Positions 56,670 to 64,000 of a stretch of DNA of 64,000 nt are shown here, piece after piece. The position numbers were made by a program, and so were the translations under genes. Numbering within the stretch: position 1 is the first letter of the stretch; each line of letters starts with the position of its first letter. The stretch spans positions 8,246,001-8,310,000 of the forward strand of contig NZ_JARZAE010000004.1 in the NCBI RefSeq assembly GCF_029892095.1. The letters are read 5' to 3'. Under the pieces are notes generated by a model. The model ran no database searches, was not told the DNA's origin, and saw only the letters and a program-made list of their open reading frames with translations. Origin of the DNA: Kitasatospora sp. MAP12-44 (GTDB lineage: Bacteria; Actinomycetota; Actinomycetes; Streptomycetales; Streptomycetaceae).

Positions 56670-57299
56670 GTGGAGACCGCAGCGGAGCCAGGGCGCAGAG
56701 AACAGAACAAGCAGCGCACCCACCAGGCGCTGATCCAGGCGGCAGCGCGCCTGTTCCAGGAGAACGGCTACGAGGCGACCACGGTGCGGGACATCGCCGT
56801 GGCCGCGGGTGTGGGGGAGCGGACGTTCTTCCGCTACTTCCCGTCCAAGGAGAGCCTGATCCTGCAGCAGTTCCGGGACCTCGTCCCGCTGATCCTGGAC
56901 GAGCTCCGCAATCGCCCGCCGCAGGAGCCGGCGCTCATCGCGCTGTGCAACGCCGTCCTGGAGGTCTCCCACGGCGACGTCGCGACGATCCTGCTGGCCG
57001 GACCGCAGCCGCTGGCCGCCGACCGGGCCGTCCGCGGGGAGCGCCTGCTCCTCTTCGACCTGGAGGAGTCCTTGGCGCAGGTCTTCCTGGAGCGCCTGGC
57101 CGTGGACGCCGCCGATCCCGCGGACCCCAATGCTTTGCTCCGCGCGGCCGTGCTGGCCCGGGCGGGGGCGGGTGTGCTGCGCGCCATCCGACTGACCTAC
57201 GTGCGGCTGCCCGACCCGACTCGCCATGCGGTGGATCTCGGCGAGTTCGTCCGCAAGGCCTTCGCGGTCCTGATCGAGTCGCCCGCGCCCGCGGCCTGA
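56670..57299 (+). CDS. TetR-family regulator of the MMPL pump
   Basis: 209 aa from GTG 56670. HTH ~15-60 (HQALIQAAARLFQENGYEAT, then VRDIAVAAGVGERTFFRYFP) with the FFRYF recognition helix. C-terminal ligand domain of normal length. The first codon lies 30 bases past the double operator, consistent with autorepression and control of the divergent transporter. Confidence 0.92.
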   Translation: METAAEPGRREQNKQRTHQALIQAAARLFQENGYEATTVRDIAVAAGVGERTFFRYFPSKESLILQQFRDLVPLILDELRNRPPQEPALIALCNAVLEVSHGDVATILLAGPQPLAADRAVRGERLLLFDLEESLAQVFLERLAVDAADPADPNALLRAAVLARAGAGVLRAIRLTYVRLPDPTRHAVDLGEFVRKAFAVLIESPAPAA

Positions 57300-57417
57300 G
57301 TTCCCGTCCTGCCGTCCTGCCGGGCGGCGGGCGGCGTGAGCGGACTCTCAAATCCCAGATGCCGACATCATCGGGATGCTCGGTGTATCTTGCTGAGGTG
57401 AGGGAAGGAGGTCACCC

Positions 57418-58545
57418 ATGGTGCGGTTGAGTCGGGCCCAGCAGCAGGAGCAGACCCGCGCGGCGGTGCTCGCCGCGGCGCGGACGGAGTTCAGCGAGCG
57501 CGGGTACGCGGAGGCGAAAGTCGACCGGATCGCCGAGCGCGCCGAGCTGACCCGTGGCGCGGTGTACTCCAACTTCCCGAGCAAGCGTGCGCTCTACCTG
57601 GCGGTGCTGGTCGACCAGGTCGACCGGGTCGAGCCCGGCGCCGGTGACGAGGAGCCGCCGCCGGCGCCGCCGTCCATGGCCGCGGCGCTGGGCGCCTTCG
57701 CCCGCGCCTGGCTCCACCAACTGCCGCTGACCGACGACGTACCGGCGTTCCGCCGGGTGCGGCTCGGCGAACTGGGCGGTGTGGTCGACGACGAGCCGGC
57801 CCTCGGAGCGCTCGCGCAGGTCACCCGCCTTGAGGCGCTGCTGCTGGCGCTCGCGCTGGAGTCGCGGCTCCCCGCCGGCGCTGCGAGGGAGCGGCAGGTC
57901 CGCCGGGCCGAGCTGGTCCTGCGGCTGCTGAACGGTCCGGGCCCGCTGGCCGGCAGCGCGCTCGGCTCCGGCGACCCCTTCGACGTGGCCCACGCGTGCG
58001 AGCACCTGGCCGGGCTCCAGCTGGCCGACAGCTGGGACCCGCCGCACCTGCCGTACGTGCGCTCCGCGCGAGCCTGCCAGGATCCGTGGACGCCGCCGGA
58101 GGAGCTGCCGGAGCTGCTCACCGGCCGCCGGGTCGGCTTCGCCGAGGACGGCGTGATCGCCGTCCTCGGCACCAGCCGACTGGGCGCCGCCGAGGAGATC
58201 GTCCGCGCCGCCCGTCCGGGCGACCGCGTCACCGTGGCCGTGGTGACGAGCGACCCGGCCGAGACCGGACGCCTCGTGCAGCTCAGGATCGGCGACTTCG
58301 CCCACTGCCTGCGGCGCGCGTTCGCACCGGACGCCTGGCCGCGCCTGCACCTCGTCCTCGACGACCGCGCCCGACTCGCCGCGGCCGTCGGCGTACCGGA
58401 TGCCGACGACGCCACCGAGTACGCGGTCCGCGTCCAGGGCGGCGACATCGTCGCGCGGGCCCGCGGACGGGGCGCCGGACACGCCGCGGCCGCCCCCGCC
58501 GGCCGGGCCACCCCCACCCCGATGCCACGTGAGACCGCTCCATGA
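57418..58545 (+). CDS. TetR fused to a possible peroxiredoxin/thioredoxin-like domain
   Basis: 375 aa with an ideal ribosome-binding site (GAAGGAGG, 7 bases). HTH ~10-60 (AVLAAARTEFSERGYAEAKV, then IAERAELTRGAVYSNFP). A helical segment follows to ~215. The extra ~150-residue C-terminus (VGFAEDGVIAVLGTSRLGAA, DRVTVAVVTSDPAETGRL, LHLVLDDRARLAAAVGVPDA, EYAVRVQGGDIVARARGRG) has the strand order and ending of AhpC/thioredoxin-fold proteins but no catalytic Cys at the usual site. It may sense rather than reduce. A shortened, unrelated ORF starts inside its stop codon (ATGA). Confidence 0.75.
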   Translation: MVRLSRAQQQEQTRAAVLAAARTEFSERGYAEAKVDRIAERAELTRGAVYSNFPSKRALYLAVLVDQVDRVEPGAGDEEPPPAPPSMAAALGAFARAWLHQLPLTDDVPAFRRVRLGELGGVVDDEPALGALAQVTRLEALLLALALESRLPAGAARERQVRRAELVLRLLNGPGPLAGSALGSGDPFDVAHACEHLAGLQLADSWDPPHLPYVRSARACQDPWTPPEELPELLTGRRVGFAEDGVIAVLGTSRLGAAEEIVRAARPGDRVTVAVVTSDPAETGRLVQLRIGDFAHCLRRAFAPDAWPRLHLVLDDRARLAAAVGVPDADDATEYAVRVQGGDIVARARGRGAGHAAAAPAGRATPTPMPRETAP

Positions 58546-58630
58546 CCCGGCCCGTCCCGCCGCACCCGACCGGCACCGACCTGCTGGTGCTGCACGCCCT
58601 GCGTGACCCCGGCCGGGAGCAAGCCGCGGC
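58542..58630 (+). pseudogene. Truncated gene start after the TetR fusion
   Basis: ATG 58542 overlaps the TetR stop. The first ~20 residues (TGTDLLVLHALRDPG) resemble the N-terminus of small winged-helix proteins that normally continue for 100+ residues, but here the frame turns to Arg/Ser-rich sequence antisense to the Uma2 gene. Reading: a second operon gene whose body was lost when the Uma2 region was acquired or rearranged. Confidence 0.4.
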
Positions 58631-58636
58631 GAGCCG

Positions 58637-59197
58637 TCACAGGTCGGTCGTGTCGAGGTCCAGGTCGAAGGGCTCGGGAAGTCGAACGCTCGTGCCGAAC
58701 GGGTGCGGGCCCTCGACGCGGGTGTAGCCGAGGTGTCCGCCGGGCTGCGAGAACAAGGTGCAGGTCCGGGCCTGGCGGTCCACCAGCAGGTAGAGCGGTG
58801 CGCCGTACTGGGCGTAGCGGCGGCGCTTGACGATGCGGTCGGTGTCGGCGTTGGTCGGGGAGGTGATCTCGACGACGAGAAGCGTCTGGTGGGGAAGCAA
58901 CGCGCCTTCTGTCTTGGCGAGTTCGGCCGGGACGACGGCGAGGTCGGGGATGTACCAGTTCTCCGACTGGGGGAGATCGAGGTTGCCGGAGCCCGCGCGC
59001 AGGCCCAGGGCACGCATGCGGGGGCCGAGCTGTTCGCGGATCACATCGGCGGCGTTCTCGTGCGCCCAGGACGGGGACATGGGTGTGATGACTCCCTCGA
59101 TGATCTCGGCGCGGTCTCCGGCGAGGCGTTGAACGGCGTATTTGAGGGCGCGTTCGGGGTCGGCGACGTTGCTGTAGTCCTCATGAGCTGTGGTCAT
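58637..59197 (-). CDS. Uma2-family PD-(D/E)XK nuclease-like protein
   Basis: 186 aa from MTTAHEDYSN (AGGAGG upstream on the minus strand). Uma2 core: EIIEGVITPMSPSWAHENAA, IPDLAVVPAEL (Asp85), LVVEITSPTNADTDRIVKRR (Glu110, Lys124), YLLVDRQARTCTLF. The D...ExS...K pattern is the restriction-endonuclease active site. Uma2 proteins are very common in Streptomyces and cyanobacteria and of unknown role; many appear to be mobile single genes, which suits its insertion beside a truncated ORF. Confidence 0.9.
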   Translation of the reverse strand: MTTAHEDYSNVADPERALKYAVQRLAGDRAEIIEGVITPMSPSWAHENAADVIREQLGPRMRALGLRAGSGNLDLPQSENWYIPDLAVVPAELAKTEGALLPHQTLLVVEITSPTNADTDRIVKRRRYAQYGAPLYLLVDRQARTCTLFSQPGGHLGYTRVEGPHPFGTSVRLPEPFDLDLDTTDL

Positions 59198-59546
59198 GCG
59201 CGGTCCTCCTCTCTTTCGGGTTCGGCGTGTCAAGGGTGGCACCTCGATGGGGGATTGCGGGGGCGGCTCGGCCGGGAGCCGCGTCGCGGGCGCGAGTTGG
59301 TGCGGGTGCGAGTTGGTGCGGTGCGCCGAATCTCGGGAGACGGCCTGGTCGTTCCGCTGGTATGTTCACAGGCGTGCGGCGGCTCCTGAGGGTGCTTCCT
59401 TCTCCTCTCTTCTTTCTATGACACGAGCGCGCTCCATCCCCGCCGCACCTCAACGTCTCGGTCCCGCCGGCCTCTTGGCCCGGCGGGACTTTCCACACCC
59501 AGGCCGGTGCCCAGGCGCAGGCCCTTCCCCGGAGGGGGATCGACGA
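59198..59546. other. 349-bp intergenic region with a hairpin
   Basis: No gene. It holds divergent promoters for Uma2 and the RING gene. A hairpin at 59461-59489 (GTCCCGCCGG, 9-base loop, complement, then TTTCC) lies in the RING gene leader: a terminator/attenuator-like element. Bases ~59290-59330 contain a short direct repeat (GCGAGTTGGTGCGG and GCGAGTTGGTGCGG). A C/T-rich stretch (59396-59416) precedes the hairpin. Confidence 0.5.
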
Positions 59547-62234
59547 GTGCCCACGACTGTGACGACCACGCCCGGTGCGCCGATGGCGGCGCGCAGCCTG
59601 GGGGCTGTGCTCCTCGCGCGACGGGGCGTCGTCCACCTGCCGACCGCGGCGGCGGGAGCGGGAGCGGCGGCGTCCGCGAGCCGGGCGAGCGGGGCGAGCG
59701 GGGTGGCGCTGCTGGAGGCCGACCTGCTCGACCGCGGCTACCTGCTGTCCGGATCGCTGCGGGACGCGCTCGCTTCCCTCACGGACACCGGCCTTTCGGT
59801 CGCCGGTCGTGGCTTGCTGGCCGACCTCGATGCCGCTCTCGGCGCGGACCGCGCGCACCTGCCGCTCTTCCGCGACTTTCCCGCGTCGATACCCGCCGAC
59901 ACCTTCGACTTCTACCTGCGACGGGTCCTCTCGGTCCTGCTGCAGGAGCCGGAGCAGCCGTGCGTCCTGTGCGGGCAGCTGGGGTTCGTCCACGCGGTCG
60001 CGCCCTGCGCGCATCTGGTCTGCCGTGCGTGCTTCGACGGTGGCGATTTCTCCGCTTGCCCGATCTGCCACCGGCGGATCGATCCCGACGACCCGTTCCT
60101 GCAGCCGGCCAGCCCCCGAACGGCCGCCGATCCGCAGCGTGAACTGCCCCAGCGGCTGCGTGTTCTGGCGTTCGGTGGCGGCGGAGCCGAGCTCACCGCG
60201 GCCGTGCTGGCGGAGCTCGCCACGCTGTTCGAACGGTCCGGCGCGCTCAGCCCGCAGGACCGTGACGACCTGCTGGTGCTGCTGGCCGAGGCCGGCCGCA
60301 CCGACCTGTCCTGGCTGCCCGCGGAGATCCCCGGCCGGGAGACGAAGGCGCTGGTGCTCGGCTGGCTGCTGTCGGATGCGCGGAGCCGGGACCTCGCGCT
60401 TCCGGTGGTGACCGAACACCTGACCACGGCCACCGATGTACTGCGGCTGGCCTCGGTCCTGTCCGGCGGCGACGCGGGCCTGCTGACCCGTCCGCGGATC
60501 CGCGGCCTGCACCGACCACTGCGGCGCGCTCTGCTGACCGCCCTGGACCGCTGTGATCCGACCACAGCGGCGGAGGAGATGCGCCGCCACCGCGGCCGCT
60601 GGCTGCGGCTGGCCGAGCAGCTGCACGTGTTCGAGTACGCCGAGCGCTATCCGCGCGCCGCCCTTGCTGTTGCCGCGCTGAGGGAGACCCGGCTGAGCGA
60701 GGACAGCCTCTCCGACACCCTGCGCGCCGCAGCGCGGATCGGTGGTTCCGGTGGATCCGACGGTTCCGGTGGGCCCGACGGCGCCGGCGATGCCCGGGGA
60801 CGGGTCGTGCTGCCGAGTTGGGGCCGCCAGGTCGAGCGGGCGCTGGCCGAGCAGGACCTTCCCGCGGCGCTCGCCCAGCTGACCCAGCGCCCGGGCGAGC
60901 TGCTGCGGCGGCTGGACCTGATGCTGCGGCTGGCCGGCGGTGACGCCGAGCAGTCGCGGGCGGTGCTCGCCGCGACGCGGGCGGCCGCGCCGCGGGTCTC
61001 CCCGGCGGTGCTGCTGTCGGCACTCGGAGCGCTGCGCGCCCGCCGGGGGCCGACAGCGACTCACCGCGTCTTCTTCCCCAAGGGCGGCACCGCGAAGGCG
61101 CACATCATCGCCGACAAGCGCGCCCCGGTGCCGGCCGCCGCGGTGGAGGAGGCCGTGCGGGTGCTGGCCGAGGAGGCCGCGCGTCGGGCCGGGTGCGCGG
61201 GCGGCGTCGAGCTGGCCGTGATCGACGCCGAACTCGACGGCATCCTCGCGCCCTTCGCCGAGCGGACGGCCTCCCGCGCGCTGCTGACCCTGCCACGCGG
61301 CAGCGAGCTGCCCGTGCCGGCGGGCCGCTCGCTGCGCCTCTTCGTGCACTGGATGGAGGACGAGGAGCACGGGCGGGTGGACCTGGACCTCGCACTCGCG
61401 ATGTTCGACGCGGACTGGCAGCACCTCGGTACCTGCGACTACACCGCGCTTCGCTTCGCCGACGCGGGAGCCGTCCACTCCGGTGACCTGACCAGCGCGC
61501 CGCCGCCCGACGGCGCGAGCGAGTTCGCCGATCTGGACCTGGACCTCCTCGCCGGGGCCGGCGTGCGCTATGTCGTGGCGGTGTGCTTCTCGTACAACAA
61601 TGTCGCCTTTGAGGACATGGCCGAGGCCTTCGCCGGTGTCCTGGTGCGTTCCGAGGCCGGCGAGGTGGGGGCCGTCTTCGATCCCCGGGCGGTGGAGCAG
61701 CGGTTCGACCTGGTCGGCCGGGCGCGGACGAGCGTGCCGTTCGTCTTCGACACGGCGGCCCGCTCCCTGCGCTGGCTCGATGTCGTCCACGGTGTCACCG
61801 GTACCGACCACGCGGTCCACCGGCACCAGGACGAACTGGCCGTGCTGGCACGTGAGTTGACCGCGCTGTACAGCTCGGGCGCCCGCGTCGGCCTGGGCGA
61901 GCTGGCTGTGTGGAACGCTGCCACCCGCGCCCGAACGGTGCTGGTCCGCCACGTCGACGGCTCCGCCACCCGGTACGACCGCCGTGCGGGCGAGCAGGTC
62001 GCGGCCTTCGCGGCCCGGATCTCCTCGCCGGACCACGACGGGAGTGGCGAGCAGGGGAGTGCCGAGCAGGCCTTGGCTTCGACGCCCGCTCAACTTGCCT
62101 ATCTGGTTCGCGGTGACCTGCGGCTGGCGCCGGGCGCCGAGGTCTACGCCCTGTACCCGTCGGCGATCGAGTCCAGCCGGGTCCGGCTGCTCACGGCCGC
62201 CGACGTGGTGAGCGCGCTGAAGCCGTCGGCCTGA
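59547..62234 (+). CDS. SCO0854/MXAN_6230-type RING protein with TerD-like C-terminus
   Basis: 895 aa from GTG 59547 (CGGAGGGGGAT upstream). N-terminal helical domain, then a RING-type zinc finger with all eight ligands: Cys139, Cys142, Cys154, His156, Cys159, Cys162, Cys171, Cys174 (C-x2-C-x11-C-x-H-x2-C-x2-C-x8-C-x2-C). A long Leu/Arg/Glu-rich helical repeat (~200-470) and Gly/Ser linker follow. The C-terminal ~330 residues include VDLDLALAMFDADWQ, LDLLAGAGVRYVVAVCFSYN, VRSEAGEVGAVFDPRAVEQR, patterned like TerD stress-resistance domains. RING E3-like in a bacterium; role unknown, envelope/tellurite-type stress is suggested only by TerD similarity. Confidence 0.8.
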   Translation: MPTTVTTTPGAPMAARSLGAVLLARRGVVHLPTAAAGAGAAASASRASGASGVALLEADLLDRGYLLSGSLRDALASLTDTGLSVAGRGLLADLDAALGADRAHLPLFRDFPASIPADTFDFYLRRVLSVLLQEPEQPCVLCGQLGFVHAVAPCAHLVCRACFDGGDFSACPICHRRIDPDDPFLQPASPRTAADPQRELPQRLRVLAFGGGGAELTAAVLAELATLFERSGALSPQDRDDLLVLLAEAGRTDLSWLPAEIPGRETKALVLGWLLSDARSRDLALPVVTEHLTTATDVLRLASVLSGGDAGLLTRPRIRGLHRPLRRALLTALDRCDPTTAAEEMRRHRGRWLRLAEQLHVFEYAERYPRAALAVAALRETRLSEDSLSDTLRAAARIGGSGGSDGSGGPDGAGDARGRVVLPSWGRQVERALAEQDLPAALAQLTQRPGELLRRLDLMLRLAGGDAEQSRAVLAATRAAAPRVSPAVLLSALGALRARRGPTATHRVFFPKGGTAKAHIIADKRAPVPAAAVEEAVRVLAEEAARRAGCAGGVELAVIDAELDGILAPFAERTASRALLTLPRGSELPVPAGRSLRLFVHWMEDEEHGRVDLDLALAMFDADWQHLGTCDYTALRFADAGAVHSGDLTSAPPPDGASEFADLDLDLLAGAGVRYVVAVCFSYNNVAFEDMAEAFAGVLVRSEAGEVGAVFDPRAVEQRFDLVGRARTSVPFVFDTAARSLRWLDVVHGVTGTDHAVHRHQDELAVLARELTALYSSGARVGLGELAVWNAATRARTVLVRHVDGSATRYDRRAGEQVAAFAARISSPDHDGSGEQGSAEQALASTPAQLAYLVRGDLRLAPGAEVYALYPSAIESSRVRLLTAADVVSALKPSA

Positions 62235-62377
62235 CCCGGGGCCTGTGAGCCCCGCGTGGCGATCCGGTGCGTTGCGGGCGCGGCGGCGCGCGGCGATGAT
62301 CGAGTGGACGGACGTGGTGCGCGCAGGTCGTCCGGTCGTCCGGTCATCATCGTCCGGTCATCGAGGGAGTCGACATC

Positions 62378-62977
62378 ATGACTACACCACTCGAATCAGC
62401 CGCACAGGACCCGCAGGATCTCCTGGCCGGTCTGGGGAAGTCGTGGCAGTGGGCCTTCGGCTTCGGCGTGCTCACGATCGTCGCGGGGATCGTGCTGCTC
62501 TGCTGGCCGGAGGAGACCACCCGGGTCGTCGCGATCATCATTGGCCTGCAGTTGCTTGTTGCGGGGGTCGCTCGCTTCGTGACAGCCTTCTCTCACGATG
62601 GGTCCACCACCGGCGCCCGCGCCATGTACGTGTTCCTGTCGCTGCTGTCGATCATCGCCGGCGTCCTGTGCCTGCGGCACCAGGTGCAGACGGTCGCCCT
62701 GCTCGCCCTCGTCGTCGGCGTCTTCTGGCTGGTGGGCGGAGTCGTCACCCTGTTCGTGGCGCTCACCGAGCGCGACCTGCCCTCCCGAGGGCTGTCGATC
62801 TTCGTTGGCCTGCTCGGAACCGTCGCCGGAATCTTCGTCCTCAGCTACCCGGTCGAGTCGGCGGTCGCCCTCGCCCGCCTGCTGGGCGTGTGGCTGCTGC
62901 TGCTCGGTCTGGTCGAGGCCGGCGTCGCGCTGATGCTGCGCTCGGTGCTGCGCCGGACGCTGCCGCGCGAGCCCTGA
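62378..62977 (+). CDS. HdeD-family (DUF308) membrane protein
   Basis: 199 aa from ATG 62378 (GAGGGAG upstream). Six membrane segments in three pairs typical of HdeD/DUF308: WAFGFGVLTIVAGIVLLCWP, ...VVAIIIGLQLLVAGVARFV, MYVFLSLLSIIAGVLCL, ALLALVVGVFWLVGGVVTL, IFVGLLGTVAGIFVLSYP and LLGVWLLLLGLVEAGVAL. HdeD is linked to acid stress in enterobacteria; here function unknown. Three TCCGGTC copies sit upstream (62336-62360). Confidence 0.88.
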   Translation: MTTPLESAAQDPQDLLAGLGKSWQWAFGFGVLTIVAGIVLLCWPEETTRVVAIIIGLQLLVAGVARFVTAFSHDGSTTGARAMYVFLSLLSIIAGVLCLRHQVQTVALLALVVGVFWLVGGVVTLFVALTERDLPSRGLSIFVGLLGTVAGIFVLSYPVESAVALARLLGVWLLLLGLVEAGVALMLRSVLRRTLPREP

Positions 62978-63044
62978 GGAGGGCGGGACGGCCCGGACGG
63001 CACACCTCGGGCGCGAGCGCCTCACCAGAACCCTGACGTTCTGG

Positions 63045-63941
63045 TTGCGTCCGGCGTTCGCGCTGCGCGTCCTCAACCGCTTCCAGCGGATCGCGGGCTT
63101 CGACCGCTCGATGGCCCTGGCCTCCAGCGCGCTGACCGCGCTGATCCCGCTCACGATCCTCAGCGGCATCGTGCTGAGCCGTTCCGGACACCAGGACATC
63201 GCGGACCGGATCGTCAACCGCTACGGCCTCAGCGGGGGCGGTGCGGAGGCGGTCAGGAAGCTGTTCGAGCCGGCCGGGGAGGCCACCAGCCTGGGCGTCC
63301 TCGGGTCGGTGTTCCTGGTGCTCTCGGCGCTGAGCTTCACGCGGGCCGCGCAGCGGCTGCTGGAGCAGACCTGGGAGCTCAAGCCGCTCAGCATGCGCAA
63401 CACGCCGAACGGCCTGCGCTGGGTCCTCGGCCTCACGGCCTACCTGCTGGTCTCCGGCTGGATCCAGGTCGTTCTGGGCCGTGGGCGCCTTCAGCTGGCA
63501 GCCGCGGTGTGCGAGGTGCCGCTGACGGCGGTGTTCCTGGTCTGGAGCGGCTGGGTGCTCTGCGCGAAACGCGTTGCCTGGCGGGAGTTCCTGGCGTTCG
63601 GTGTACTCGCGGCGGTCCTCGGTTCGGTCTACTCGGTCGGCGCGACCGTCTACCTTCCGCATCTCTTCAACTCCTACGCCACCCGCTACGGCGCGGTGGG
63701 CGCGGTCCTCGCGATGATCTCGGCGCTCTTCGGGGCCATGCTGGTGCTGGTCGGATCGGCGGCGCTGGGGCGCGAGGTGACCGACGAGCTCGGCCGGATC
63801 CGCCAGGGGCAGCGGCCCGCCGACGACGAGGTGCGGCGCGAGTGGGACAACCTGGTCGACCAGATGCGATCGCGCTGGCGCTCCACCCGACGGCAGTTGT
63901 CCACCCGCCGCGATCGCGACGACCGCAGGCACCGTCCCTGA
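63045..63941 (+). CDS. YihY/BrkB-family membrane protein
   Basis: At least 298 aa. The TTG at 63045 is the first usable in-frame ATG/GTG/TTG, but protein-like sequence (RTLTFWL) continues before it and aligns with the usual YihY start ...FWLRPAFALRVLNRF. A CTG at 63033 or an undetected start is possible, and GAGGAGGG at 62976 is too far away to help. Membrane segments: ~28-45, 80-98, 125-145, 150-170, 185-205 and 220-243, with ALSFTRAAQRLLEQTW and the GATVYLPHLFNSYATRYGAVG block. Once called RNase BN; now viewed as a transporter-like family. Confidence 0.85.
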   Translation: MRPAFALRVLNRFQRIAGFDRSMALASSALTALIPLTILSGIVLSRSGHQDIADRIVNRYGLSGGGAEAVRKLFEPAGEATSLGVLGSVFLVLSALSFTRAAQRLLEQTWELKPLSMRNTPNGLRWVLGLTAYLLVSGWIQVVLGRGRLQLAAAVCEVPLTAVFLVWSGWVLCAKRVAWREFLAFGVLAAVLGSVYSVGATVYLPHLFNSYATRYGAVGAVLAMISALFGAMLVLVGSAALGREVTDELGRIRQGQRPADDEVRREWDNLVDQMRSRWRSTRRQLSTRRDRDDRRHRP

Positions 63942-64000
63942 CAAAGCGGTCGGAGCGGACAGAGCAATCTGGAAACGAGAAGATAAAATTCTGAGTTGAT

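Noticed and set aside
58542..58727. 61-aa ORF as a complete gene
   Set aside because: Only the first ~20 residues look native; the rest is antisense to the well-supported Uma2 gene, so I list it as a truncated start.

Overview
The window is GC-rich actinobacterial DNA. Strong third-position GC bias, dense gene packing, many GTG/TTG starts and ATGA/GTGA start-stop overlaps, and typical families (SigE-type sigma factor, NB-ARC/HTH regulator, DUF6191, SCO0854-type RING protein, Tat-secreted enzymes) point to a Streptomycetaceae chromosome (Streptomyces or Kitasatospora-like). The gene mix (mobile-element debris, regulators, peptides, secreted enzymes) suggests accessory or arm-proximal sequence. 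Species cannot be told.

Layout. 1-2.2 kb: an IS21-type istA running off the left edge, then the N-terminal remnant of an ISL3-like transposase. 2.2-8.1 kb: small regulator/enzyme pairs (TetR-GNAT with DUF1772, SnoaL-like with PadR, TetR with an MDR reductase, a second MDR enzyme), several with clear palindromic operators between divergent genes. 8.1-10.3 kb: a 51-aa secreted peptide ending in Cys-Cys, YjdM, and a YcaQ/AlkX-type DNA glycosylase whose leaderless promoter matches the PafBC DNA-damage motif. 10.5-23.0 kb: a five-gene operon, DUF4132 protein / 1650-aa protein / MoxR AAA+ ATPase / DUF5682-VWA fusion / SWIM zinc-finger protein, the actinobacterial counterpart of E. coli yehI-yehL-yehM-yehP-yehQ, again with a PafBC-like motif upstream.

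23-31 kb: a membrane protein, a 77-aa peptide + SAV_915-like + LysA-like operon, an alpha/beta hydrolase, an SRAP DNA-protein crosslink protein, cyclophilin, small ORFs, a DHFR-like reductase and a sirtuin. 31.3-31.5 kb holds a three-copy inverted/direct repeat. 31.5-37.7 kb: a YkcB-like GT39 enzyme, an OmpR-type two-component pair and a GT2-GtrA fusion, probably one cell-surface glycosylation unit. 37.8-42.9 kb: a membrane-anchored protein, a double GNAT, an HTH-NB-ARC regulator divergent from a secreted ChW-repeat protein, and a Tat-exported beta-carbonic anhydrase.

42.9-44.5 kb is the most interesting stretch: a PCMT-type O-methyltransferase translationally coupled (GTGA) to a 54-aa Gly-rich peptide with three Asp-Gly-Gly sites, itself coupled (ATGA) to a Pro-rich 67-aa frame. 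This has the architecture of an imiditide/pamtide-like RiPP (aspartimide or isoaspartate forming). 44.7-48.8 kb: an epimerase, an HTH-TPR-like regulator and a train of overlapping tiny genes. 49-54 kb: GH16-ricin glucanase, a helical-repeat protein, a SigE-type sigma with an anchored partner, and a fatty-acid desaturase. 54.2-64 kb: an MMPL exporter with its TetR and a double operator, a TetR fused to a possible peroxiredoxin-like domain followed by a truncated ORF, a Uma2 nuclease, a RING + TerD-like protein, and two membrane proteins (DUF308/HdeD-like, YihY/BrkB-like).
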